Of a DNA stretch of 48,821 nt, positions 39,145-46,296 are shown piece after piece. The notes under the pieces are model-generated. The model worked only from the letters and a program-made list of their open reading frames with translations, did no database searches and had not been told where the DNA came from. Source of the stretch: Ralstonia sp. ASV6 (GTDB lineage: Bacteria; Pseudomonadota; Gammaproteobacteria; Burkholderiales; Burkholderiaceae); the NCBI RefSeq assembly GCF_016429285.1, contig NZ_JAELUI010000024.1:1-48821 (forward strand). Reading direction: 5' to 3'. Position 1 is the first letter of the stretch, and every line of letters starts with the position of its first letter. The translations under genes and the position numbers were made by a program.

Positions 39145-39363
39145 TTAGCAGTCGGTGCGGATCACGTCTTGCGCGTTGCCTGCCTGGCTGTAGGTTTGGA
39201 TGCGGTCGTCGGGCGCGGCGCCTACAGGCAGAGCATGGGAGAAGACCGTGCCGCAACTGTGGCCGTTGCAGTGGTAGAGCGCTTCGCGTTGGCCGTCCGA
39301 GCGGATGATCGTGCCGTTAGGGGCGGTAAGGCCGTGGCAGCCGGGGCAATGGTGTGTCGTCAT
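39145..39363 (-). CDS. Second Ogr/Delta-like zinc-finger protein
   Basis: This 72-aa protein begins MTTHHCPGCHG, then has SDGQREALYHCNGHSCGTVFSH. The C-x2-C...C-x4-C spacing and the aromatic before the second pair match the Ogr/Delta fold, though sequence similarity to the next gene is low. A GTG start at 39375 is possible and would abut the upstream stop. Two tandem fingers recall P4-family Delta proteins that contain two fused Ogr units; here they are split into two genes 47 bp apart. Confidence 0.65.
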   Translation of the reverse strand: MTTHHCPGCHGLTAPNGTIIRSDGQREALYHCNGHSCGTVFSHALPVGAAPDDRIQTYSQAGNAQDVIRTDC

Positions 39364-39375
39364 GATTGGTGTCAC

Positions 39376-40083
39376 TTACTGTTGTTGTGCGGCGAGCTGT
39401 TGCAACACCAGGTTGCGGTGTTGTGCTGCCGGGCTGAGCTCCTGGAAACGGTCCAGGCCGGCGGGGCGCTGTACTGCCCGCAGGACGACATCGCCGTCCA
39501 TGTCAATCGTGAAGGTGTCGAGACCCCGTTTGATGTGGCCGTACATCACAGCGAGCGCTGCACTGCGCGCGTCGTCGTTCCTGTATTCCCAATCGGCGAG
39601 GCCTCGGCCTGTTTGTGATGCATAGGCCCGCTCTTGCATGCGGATGGCCCGATATAGCGGCTCCAATACGTTGGTGGCCTGCGCCATGAGCACCTCCGCA
39701 TAGGAGCTCAAGAGCGCCGTGTGACAGCTGCGCTCTTCCTCTTTGGCGATGCCAGCCTTTGCGGCTGCTTCCTTGTATGCGGCCTCAAGTTCTGCCGACA
39801 CAGAGCGGTAGTCTTCTGCCAGCGTGTACGCCGCGCGTTCTTTAGCCTTGAGCTGCTGGATTGCTTTGGCGGATGTGCCTGGCTCGCGCAACAGTTGGGC
39901 GACCTCTTCTCGGGCTTGCTGGGCCTCGTTCTCTGCACTCTCTGCTGCTTTGCGTTGACGTTGAAGCTCGGCATCGAGTCGGTCGGCTTCATCTCGCGCG
40001 GTTTCGAAGCTGGCGCGTACTTCCTGGTAGCGCTCCAGGGGCGCCCGGAGCTCGGGCAATAGTTGCGGTGTAGTGGTCTGCAT
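39376..40083 (-). CDS. Coiled-coil protein in the position of P4 Sid
   Basis: This 235-aa protein has a long coiled coil (about 15-150: EVRASFETARDEADRLDAEL, then AAESAENEAQQAREEVAQLL) and a helical C-terminal domain ending LQQLAAQQQ. I recognise no family. It is upstream of the Delta-like genes and close in size to P4 Sid (244 aa, helical external scaffold that shrinks the helper capsid). A capsid-size or helper-interaction role is a positional hypothesis only. ATG 40083 lies 10 bp after the AlpA gene. Confidence 0.6.
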   Translation of the reverse strand: MQTTTPQLLPELRAPLERYQEVRASFETARDEADRLDAELQRQRKAAESAENEAQQAREEVAQLLREPGTSAKAIQQLKAKERAAYTLAEDYRSVSAELEAAYKEAAAKAGIAKEEERSCHTALLSSYAEVLMAQATNVLEPLYRAIRMQERAYASQTGRGLADWEYRNDDARSAALAVMYGHIKRGLDTFTIDMDGDVVLRAVQRPAGLDRFQELSPAAQHRNLVLQQLAAQQQ

Positions 40084-40093
40084 GAAAAGGCTC

Positions 40094-40354
40094 TCAGGGT
40101 TGACGGGCTGCAATACGGCTGGCCATCCATTCGTGGATCTCTGATGCGAGCCACGCGACGCTCTTGCCGGTGAGTGGGACAGGCTTGGGGAAGTCGCCAC
40201 GGCGCACGCCGTCATAGATGGACGATGTGGGCAAGCCGCACGTGGCGCTCACTTCCGGCAGCCGCATGAAGCGCTCGGACAACACGCCCGCCGTGCCATG
40301 TATGGCTGCTGTGGCGGCTCGCGTGTTGGGCGCCTCGATGTGCGAACGGATCAT
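40094..40354 (-). CDS. AlpA/Vis-family regulator
   Basis: This 86-aa MerR-like winged-HTH protein has RFMRLPEVSATCGLPTSSIYDGVRRGDFPKPVPL then SVAWLASEIHEWMASRIAA, the AlpA signature. In P4 the homologue Vis represses and activates satellite promoters and acts as excisionase. ATG 40354 is preceded by GAGGAA. The 551-bp region before it carries direct and inverted repeats that are its likely operators. Confidence 0.85.
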   Translation of the reverse strand: MIRSHIEAPNTRAATAAIHGTAGVLSERFMRLPEVSATCGLPTSSIYDGVRRGDFPKPVPLTGKSVAWLASEIHEWMASRIAARQP

Positions 40355-40905
40355 TTGCGTTCCTCGTCGATGGGTTGGGATCGAGCGCAATTGCTCGGCG
40401 TTGCTCGGTACTGCTCGGAGCCTTGCCAGTTTCGTTAGAGGCGCCGCCTGAGCCAATGCGGAAATGTTGTGAGCGAGTAACCGACAACGTTGCGTCGTCT
40501 CATCGATGGGCAGAGGCAACACATGCGACAGACATGTCGCGTTGGACGGCGCCATAGAGCCGCTGCAACGCGTTGTGCATGCATGACCTCTCGGCGTGCC
40601 ATCGGGCTTTGCAAGCCACTGTGGCGCCGCTATGACGTTCCTGTCGGCAGGTTGGAGCGAGGAGGCAGCGCCCGAGAGCAACACACACGTGCACCGAGCG
40701 CGCGCCGTTGGGACCCCGCCTCACCTGCGCGCTTCATCGAGTTGTTTTTATGCAGGTGCATAAGCCTCCCGGTGCGGCCGGCCGTAAGGCATGACGGGCA
40801 ATCTAGGACTGCAGAAAAAGTATGCAGATTTATGCACCTAGCTTATGCACTCGTGCATCGCTTCCAAGCCGAGCGGAAGTTCTCGCCGAGCGTCGCCGTA
40901 GCGCG
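40355..40905. promoter_or_regulatory. 551-bp regulatory region between the two AlpA genes
   Basis: There is no convincing gene here. It carries three 10-bp tandem repeats with the shared core TGCTCGG at 40391-40420; a dyad GTTGT-N13-ACAAC (40466-40488), close to the TGT-N12-ACA site of Ogr/Delta activators but with 13 bp; GCGACA-GACA-TGTCGC (40525-40540); TTATGCA-GG-TGCATAA (40748-40763); and two TTATGCAC copies 13 bp apart (40830, 40843) with TATGCAG (40821) and an inverted GTGCATC at about 40854. These look like operators for AlpA-type and late regulators. Confidence 0.5.
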
Positions 40906-41178
40906 TCAGTCGAGATGCAAAGCCCGGTAGCTCGTCGGGTCGTTTAGATATTCGCGCACGTCCTCGGCGCGCCAGGCAGTCACACGCGGCGACAGCTTGG
41001 TCGGTGTGGGGAAAGAGCCTTCCTTCACTTTTCGCCAAAGCGTGGTGCCAGAGAACGGCAGGACGGCGGGGATGAGCTGGGACTGTCGGACGTAGCCCGT
41101 CTCAGGGAGGCTACCCGTGGGGTTGCTCCGGGACGTGTGCGTACGTCGACCATGCGAAATTTCGTGTTGCTTTGCCAT
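40906..41178 (-). CDS. Second AlpA-like HTH protein
   Basis: This 90-aa protein has a basic, disordered N-terminus (1-30), then an AlpA-like winged helix: GYVRQSQLIPAVLPFSGTTLWRKVKEGSFPTPTKL and VTAWRAEDVREYL. It probably acts as excisionase or repressor. ATG 41178 has GAGGTAAC upstream. The TTATGCA repeats immediately downstream of its stop may be shared operators for both AlpA-type genes. Confidence 0.8.
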   Translation of the reverse strand: MAKQHEISHGRRTHTSRSNPTGSLPETGYVRQSQLIPAVLPFSGTTLWRKVKEGSFPTPTKLSPRVTAWRAEDVREYLNDPTSYRALHLD

Positions 41179-41329
41179 GTCGTGTTACCTCGCGCATTGA
41201 AGTGGTACGACACGGATTGAATAGCATGCCAATGGAGCGTAATAGGCGCGAGGGTCGCGCTCAGTGGGCGCGGACACTTCCACGCTATTGGCAAAATCAG
41301 CAGCCCGCAAAGGTCTTTGAGAGGCGCGC

Positions 41330-42151
41330 CTACTTCCGTCTCGGCCCTTGAGGAATATCGTCCGCGCGAAGGATCTGCGCCATAACCTCCGCAACCCGCT
41401 GGGCGACACCATGCTTCTGCCTCAGCCAGGCGGCAACGTCCTCATTGGTTGGCGCAGTTGTCTTGTCGTCCCGGTCATAGGTGCGCCACCACTGGTCGCT
41501 GGCCTCTGCGAGCGCACGGAGCAACTTCGTTTCATGGTTTCCCCACGGCCTTGCATCGCTTGACTGCTGGTCATCCTGAACACCGACCACGGCAGCAGAA
41601 CGCTCCGGTCCTTGCGAAAGCTGAGCTTCGAACTGTTCAAGTTCCTGCTTGACGACAATAATCTCATCACGCCTCGGACGATGGTCGCTCGACTTGTAGT
41701 TGCTCACGTCGTCATATGCCAGGTCTTGAGCGGATTCTTGCAGATACTGCTCATCTAGGCGCTCAAGCAGCTCCCACATGCGATTCTGCTCATCGACCAA
41801 ACAGGTACTACCACCGAAATGGACGTTGGCGTCTCGTCCGTCGCCTCTCGCTAACGACATCAGCCAGTCTTTAACACCCTGGGAAATCTCCATCTCAAGC
41901 CGATAGATGCCCCTCAGCAAGCTGGTTTTTTCGGACAGACGACCGACACACATTTCGCCGGTCAAATACCAATCTCCTACGCCGAGCTCGACAGCATCAC
42001 GGTCTTGCACATACCAAAACGCACCGAGTTGTCCCTCGGCCATCAGGCGCAAAACGTCAGTGCTGCTGACAGGCTCACCCAACGTCAACGTCAAGCGATT
42101 CGCTGTCTCTTCAATCGTGTACCACTTCTTGAGTTGATAAAGCTTCCGCAT
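41330..42151 (-). CDS. Hypothetical satellite protein with N-terminal HTH-like segment
   Basis: This 273-aa protein starts MRKLYQLKKWYTIEETANRLT, which looks like a short HTH/MerR-like helix pair. The middle is acidic and Gln-rich. The C-terminus has KLLRALAEASDQWWRTYDRDD and a helix ending VAEVMAQILRADDIPQGPR, a tail common in proteins of Burkholderiaceae and Pseudomonas integrated elements. Function unknown. GAGGGTG precedes the ATG. It lies between the integrase and the AlpA genes, where P4-type satellites often carry cargo. Confidence 0.65.
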   Translation of the reverse strand: MRKLYQLKKWYTIEETANRLTLTLGEPVSSTDVLRLMAEGQLGAFWYVQDRDAVELGVGDWYLTGEMCVGRLSEKTSLLRGIYRLEMEISQGVKDWLMSLARGDGRDANVHFGGSTCLVDEQNRMWELLERLDEQYLQESAQDLAYDDVSNYKSSDHRPRRDEIIVVKQELEQFEAQLSQGPERSAAVVGVQDDQQSSDARPWGNHETKLLRALAEASDQWWRTYDRDDKTTAPTNEDVAAWLRQKHGVAQRVAEVMAQILRADDIPQGPRRK

Positions 42152-42221
42152 TACACCCTCGATCCCTACAAAGCTAGTACCGCGCCAGCCGGCCGGGGGA
42201 GCCAGCTTGCGGCCATTGATC

Positions 42222-43487
42222 TTATGAAACGCTGCCAGCGTTCAAACGTGCTTGCTTGAGATTGACGACATTCCCTGCGCCAGCAATGGCTGCCAACCTA
42301 TCAATTTCATCCGCGAGATACTGCAACGCACGCCTGCGCTCCGTTTCCAATTCGTGGTGGTGATAGCTCGCTGCGGTTTGGTTGCGCTCCGTGTGGGCTA
42401 GCAAGAGCTCCACCACATCTCGACTGAAGCCATGCTCACGTAGCAACGTTGCCGCCGTACCTCGTGTGCCATGCGGAGAAAACTCTGGCACGCCGAAGTC
42501 CAGCCTCTTGAACAGGTGGTTCAAGGTGGCATCGGCTAGCGGCACGGTCGGGATGGATGGCGACGGGAAGACATACTCATAGCCGCCGCTCACGGCCCGC
42601 TGGACCTGCAGCACTTCCAGCGCCTGCCTTGACAGGTAGACCCGATGCGGCCGGCGTGACTTCATCCGCTCGGCAGGGATGTCCCACTGAGCCTTGTCGA
42701 GATCGAACTCCGACCACCTGGCGCGCAGTACCTCGTTCTTCCTGCACATGCTGTACATCAGCACGTAGGCGGCGGCTGTGGTGGATGGATGCGCCCCTTG
42801 CTTTCCGAGCGCGCGCCAGAACGCGCCCAGTTGGGATTCGGACAGGTGACGGTGGTGTTCCGCCTTAGGTACCGTGATGACACCACGCAGTGGCCGAGCC
42901 GGATTTGACTCGACCAGTAGCTTTTGGATGGCGTAGTCGTAGCACTGCTGAATGATGAGGCGCACGCCTTCCGCCGTGTTCGGCGTCGGCCGCAATCCCT
43001 CGATAATCGCCAGCACGTGAGCGGGTTTCACATCATCCAACGCCTTGCGCCCGATGGCGGGCCACACAAACCGGTCAAGACGGGACCGGATTTGTTTGCG
43101 GTAACCATCCGTCTTACCGGCCAGACGCTCATCAATCCACTTGAGCGAAAAGACCTTGAACTGGCCTTCGTCGGCATCCCGCGCAGCGCGTACAGCGCGC
43201 TCTGCCTTCTTTTCACGCCGATGGCCTGCCGGATCTTCCCCCCGCTCGACCATAGCCCGGTATTCGGCGTGCCGATCACGAGCATCGGCAACGCCAATTT
43301 CCGGATAGCGCCCAATGGTGACTTCACATCGCTTGCCGCCCAAGGGGTACTGGTACTTCCAGTTCTTCGCCCCTCCGGGGGAAATCAAGACGAAAAGCCC
43401 ACCGCCATCCGCCAGCTTGTAGGGCTTGTCTTTGGGCTTTGCATTGTTCAGCCGCGTGGGCGTCAAGACATAGTTAAAGTGGCGCAT
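42222..43487 (-). CDS. P4-type tyrosine integrase
   Basis: This 421-aa site-specific recombinase has an N-terminal DUF4102 domain (KPYKLADGGGLFVLISPGGAKNW), a core-binding domain (about 110-200) and a catalytic domain. The catalytic set is R249 (CRKNE), H339-x2-R342 (HGTR), H365 (LAHTERN) and the nucleophile Y375 (ASYHHHE). ATG 43487 follows GAGGGTG; the open frame continues 54 codons upstream without support. It inserts the satellite at the 3' side of icd. Palindromes with TGAGGG/CCTCA arms just upstream may be arm-type sites or its own operators. Confidence 0.93.
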   Translation of the reverse strand: MRHFNYVLTPTRLNNAKPKDKPYKLADGGGLFVLISPGGAKNWKYQYPLGGKRCEVTIGRYPEIGVADARDRHAEYRAMVERGEDPAGHRREKKAERAVRAARDADEGQFKVFSLKWIDERLAGKTDGYRKQIRSRLDRFVWPAIGRKALDDVKPAHVLAIIEGLRPTPNTAEGVRLIIQQCYDYAIQKLLVESNPARPLRGVITVPKAEHHRHLSESQLGAFWRALGKQGAHPSTTAAAYVLMYSMCRKNEVLRARWSEFDLDKAQWDIPAERMKSRRPHRVYLSRQALEVLQVQRAVSGGYEYVFPSPSIPTVPLADATLNHLFKRLDFGVPEFSPHGTRGTAATLLREHGFSRDVVELLLAHTERNQTAASYHHHELETERRRALQYLADEIDRLAAIAGAGNVVNLKQARLNAGSVS

Positions 43488-43599
43488 GGATTCACCCTCA
43501 GAAGTGAGGGTAGTGAGGTTTTCATGGTCCTCAGCACCCTCCCGATCGACCTCACTAAGTGAGGGTTTCCATGATACCGCTTGATACGATCTGAAATGA
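43488..43599. promoter_or_regulatory. Palindrome-rich region upstream of the integrase
   Basis: CCCTCA-GAAG-TGAGGG (43495-43510) and CCTCACT-A-AGTGAGG (43550-43564) are two related inverted repeats, with an extra direct GTGAGG at about 43513. They sit between the integrase ATG and the icd terminator, where arm-type integrase sites, attachment core or an integrase operator would be. Confidence 0.5.
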
Positions 43600-43635
43600 A
43601 AAAACCCCGGAGATCGTTGATCTACCGGGGTTTTT
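43600..43635. terminator. Bidirectional terminator of icd
   Basis: AAAAACCCCGG and CCGGGGTTTTT pair over 11 bp, extended by AGAT/ATCT with one bulged A and a short loop. It lies 30 bp after the icd stop. It is intact, so insertion of the satellite did not disrupt it. Confidence 0.88.
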
Positions 43636-43664
43636 GGTTCGCCGTGCAATCAGGCGAAACGATC

Positions 43665-44915
43665 TCACATGTTGTCGATCATCACCTGACCAAAGCCCGA
43701 GCACGACACTTGCGTCGCGCCTTCCAGCAGGCGGGCGAAGTCATACGTGACCTTCTTCGACAGGATCGACTTCTCGATCGACGAGATGATCAGGTCAGCG
43801 GCTTCCGTCCAGCCCATGTGGCGCAGCATCATTTCGGCCGACAGGATTTCCGAACCCGGGTTCACGTAGTCCTTGCCAGCGTACTTCGGTGCCGTGCCGT
43901 GGGTGGCTTCGAACATTGCAACCGAATCCGACAGGTTGGCGCCCGGGGCGATACCGATACCGCCAACTTGCGCAGCCAGGGCGTCGGAGATGTAGTCGCC
44001 GTTCAGGTTCAGCGTCGCCACCACCGAGTATTCGGCCGGACGCAGCAGGATCTGCTGCAGGAAGGCGTCGGCAATCGCGTCCTTGACGACGATTTCCTTG
44101 CCCGTCTTCGGGTTCTTGAACTTGCACCACGGGCCGCCGTCGATCAGCTCGGCGCCGAATTCCTTCTGTGCCAGCGCGTAGGCCCAGTCACGGAAACCAC
44201 CTTCCGTGAACTTCATGATGTTGCCCTTGTGCACGATCGTGACGGACGGCTTGTCGTTGTCGATCGCGTACTGGATGGCCTTGCGCACCAGGCGCTCTGT
44301 GCCTTCGCGCGAAACCGGCTTGACGCCGATACCCGAGGTTTCCGGGAAGCGGATCTTCTTGACGCCAAACTCGTCCTGCAGAATCTTGATCAGCTTCTTG
44401 GCCTTTTCGCTCTCGGCTTCAAATTCGATGCCGGCGTAGATGTCTTCCGAGTTCTCACGGAAGATGACCATGTCGGTCTTCTCCGGCTCCTTAACCGGCG
44501 AAGGCACGCCCTTGAAGTAGCGCACCGGGCGCAGGCAGACGTACAGGTCCAGCTCCTGGCGCAGCGCCACGTTCAGCGAACGGATGCCGCCGCCCACCGG
44601 CGTCGTCAGCGGGCCCTTGATGGACACCACGTAGTCCTTCAGGACTTGCAGGGTTTCTTCCGGCAGCCACACGTCCGGGCCATACACCTTGGTCGACTTC
44701 TCGCCAGCGTAGATTTCCATCCACGAGATCTTGCGCTTGCCGGCGTAGGCCTTTTCAACGGCTGCGTCCACCACCTTGATCATCACCGGGGTGATGTCGA
44801 AGCCGGTGCCGTCACCCTCGATGTAGGGAATGATGGGGTTGTTGGGGACGTTCAGGGAGAAGTCTTGGTTGACGGTGATCTTCTCGCCGGCCGGGACCTT
44901 GATGTGTTGATACAT
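43665..44915 (-). CDS. icd: NADP-dependent isocitrate dehydrogenase
   Basis: Icd oxidises isocitrate to 2-oxoglutarate in the TCA cycle. The 416-aa protein has the E. coli-type layout: [10 protein letters not shown] with Ser113 (the AceK phosphorylation site in E. coli, same number here), and [30 protein letters not shown] contains the Lys-Tyr pair that favours NADP. ATG 44915 has GGAG upstream. The reading frame is complete although a phage satellite sits directly downstream. In E. coli, phages 21 and e14 insert inside icd; here insertion is 3' of the gene. Confidence 0.97.
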   Translation of the reverse strand: MYQHIKVPAGEKITVNQDFSLNVPNNPIIPYIEGDGTGFDITPVMIKVVDAAVEKAYAGKRKISWMEIYAGEKSTKVYGPDVWLPEETLQVLKDYVVSIKGPLTTPVGGGIRSLNVALRQELDLYVCLRPVRYFKGVPSPVKEPEKTDMVIFRENSEDIYAGIEFEAESEKAKKLIKILQDEFGVKKIRFPETSGIGVKPVSREGTERLVRKAIQYAIDNDKPSVTIVHKGNIMKFTEGGFRDWAYALAQKEFGAELIDGGPWCKFKNPKTGKEIVVKDAIADAFLQQILLRPAEYSVVATLNLNGDYISDALAAQVGGIGIAPGANLSDSVAMFEATHGTAPKYAGKDYVNPGSEILSAEMMLRHMGWTEAADLIISSIEKSILSKKVTYDFARLLEGATQVSCSGFGQVMIDNM

Positions 44916-45066
44916 GGACGACTCCAGTGCAGACCGCAGGTAAGCGGGTGGACGGTGGGGGTTGACAGCACAGCGTGCCACCCAGGGTTGGCCAGGGTGG
45001 CACGCTGCAATGAACTGGTGATTCTAGCGGGCTGCGATGACACTCTCACGGTGCACCGCACAAACC

Positions 45067-45095
45067 TTAACTCTTATATAAGACACAAGAGTTAA
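45067..45095. promoter_or_regulatory. Inverted repeat and palindrome in the icd promoter region
   Basis: TTAACTCTT (45067-45075) and AAGAGTTAA (45087-45095) are a perfect 9-bp inverted repeat with an 11-bp spacer. A separate perfect palindrome CTTATATAAG (45073-45082) overlaps the left arm. On minus it includes a TATA-type -10 for icd. This looks like an operator for a dimeric regulator of TCA-cycle genes, identity unknown. Confidence 0.5.
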
Positions 45096-45157
45096 TTTCG
45101 CATTATGCCGGAAAATTTCACCATCCGCCACAGTCGCGCACATGGCGAAACGGCAAG

Positions 45158-45679
45158 TCAACTGCTGGGCTGAGTGGTACCGGAGGCGCGTTCAATCAGG
45201 CTGCGGGCATCGACCAGCGCGGGAGTGGCGCCAGCCTGGACGGTCCAGGCGTCGACTAGCCGGCCGACGGCGGCGCGCAACTCCATCTGGCGATCGGTTT
45301 CCAGCAAGCCAATCAGGCCTGCACCGTTCAACCCAGGATGACGGCGCACCAGCCACGCCAGAGTCTGGACGTGGTCGACGAAACGGGCATCTGCCCGGTA
45401 CAGACTGCCGAAACAATTCAGCCCCACACGGCGGTCGAGCGGTTGGCCAGCGAGCGTCTGTGACACGAGCATGAAATCGTCCAGGCTGGAGACAGCCTGA
45501 TCGGGCGCCCGACGCAAGCCCAGTGTGACGGCCAGCATTGCCAGCACCCCGCCGCCAAAGAGAAAGTCGCGACGGGTGAATCGGGCAGGTTTTAGGGGAT
45601 GGGAGAGCAGCGGAGGGAGCGGCACGGCGGATCTTGGGAGAGTCCGAGCGATTCTCGGGGCCGGGCCGGTTTCGTCCAA
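45158..45679 (-). CDS. Tat-exported FAD-SLDH small-subunit-like protein (orphan)
   Basis: This 173-aa protein has a twin-arginine signal (FTRRDFLFGGGVLAMLAVTL). The rest resembles the small subunit family of membrane D-sorbitol/gluconate dehydrogenases: LDDFMLVSQTLAGQPLDRRVGLNCFGSLYRAD. The catalytic GMC flavoprotein and cytochrome c partners that normally follow are absent here, so partners may lie elsewhere or the protein may have another role. The start is TTG 45679 or GTG 45625 just before the Tat signal; the latter is more plausible for a signal sequence. Confidence 0.55.
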   Translation of the reverse strand: MDETGPAPRIARTLPRSAVPLPPLLSHPLKPARFTRRDFLFGGGVLAMLAVTLGLRRAPDQAVSSLDDFMLVSQTLAGQPLDRRVGLNCFGSLYRADARFVDHVQTLAWLVRRHPGLNGAGLIGLLETDRQMELRAAVGRLVDAWTVQAGATPALVDARSLIERASGTTQPSS

Positions 45680-45901
45680 TCGGATACGTCCGAAACCCGA
45701 TCGGCCGGGCTCGAATGTCAGGCATCTTTTTTGCGCGGCGCAACATACGCCACATCCCGATCCGCACGCTGCCCTCTGCGCCTCAATACCTCAAAAAAAA
45801 ATCGATGCGACGTGTCAACGCGCCCGTAACGGCCTGCGTTATTGCAGATGACTCATTTAGCGGGTCGTTGGTTAACTCACTGATCAATAAAAGGATTCAC
45901 C

Positions 45902-46111
45902 ATGAAGAAGCTGATCGCTGCCCTGATCGCCGGCCTGTTCGCTGCTGGTGTGTACGCACAAACCCCGGCAGCTCCGGCTGCTGACGCTGCTGCTGCTCCG
46001 GCTGCTGCTGAAAAGGCTCCGGCTAAGGCCAAGAAGCACGCCAAGAAGCACAAGAAGGCCGCCAAGAAGGCTGACGCTGCTGCTCCGGCTGCTGACGCTG
46101 CCAAGCAATAA
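45902..46111 (+). CDS. Small exported Ala/Lys-rich protein
   Basis: This 69-aa protein has a Sec signal peptide (MKKLIAALIAGLFAAGVYAQ, cleavage after YA) then a low-complexity mature part of Ala/Pro, then Lys/His/Ala repeats (KAKKHAKKHKKAAKK), then Ala/Asp. The basic cluster resembles histone H1-like tails. AAGGA lies upstream, and a strong terminator follows, so it is a stand-alone short transcript, probably abundant. Function unknown; such periplasmic KKHKK proteins occur widely in Burkholderiaceae. Confidence 0.8.
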   Translation: MKKLIAALIAGLFAAGVYAQTPAAPAADAAAAPAAAEKAPAKAKKHAKKHKKAAKKADAAAPAADAAKQ

Positions 46112-46157
46112 GTTGGTGTTTCTGCCGGGCCTTCGCGGCTCGGCCGATACCGAAAAA

Positions 46158-46186
46158 GCAGATGCTTATGCGTCTGCTTTTTTTTT
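46158..46186 (+). terminator. Rho-independent terminator of the small exported protein
   Basis: GCAGATGC-TTAT-GCGTCTGC is an 8-bp stem (one G-U) followed by nine T's. Confidence 0.9.
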
Positions 46187-46296
46187 CGCCTGCACTTTTT
46201 GCAATTTCCCTGAGCCCGCATGCGGGGCTGTCAAAATAGCGCCATCTGTCTTGGGTACCTTGCGCCTTCCTCACAACAAGAATCAGGGAAGGCGCA

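Noticed and set aside
40490..40930. 146-codon plus-strand frame between the AlpA genes
   Set aside because: Arg/Cys-rich composition typical of a shadow frame; the region is full of operator-like repeats.
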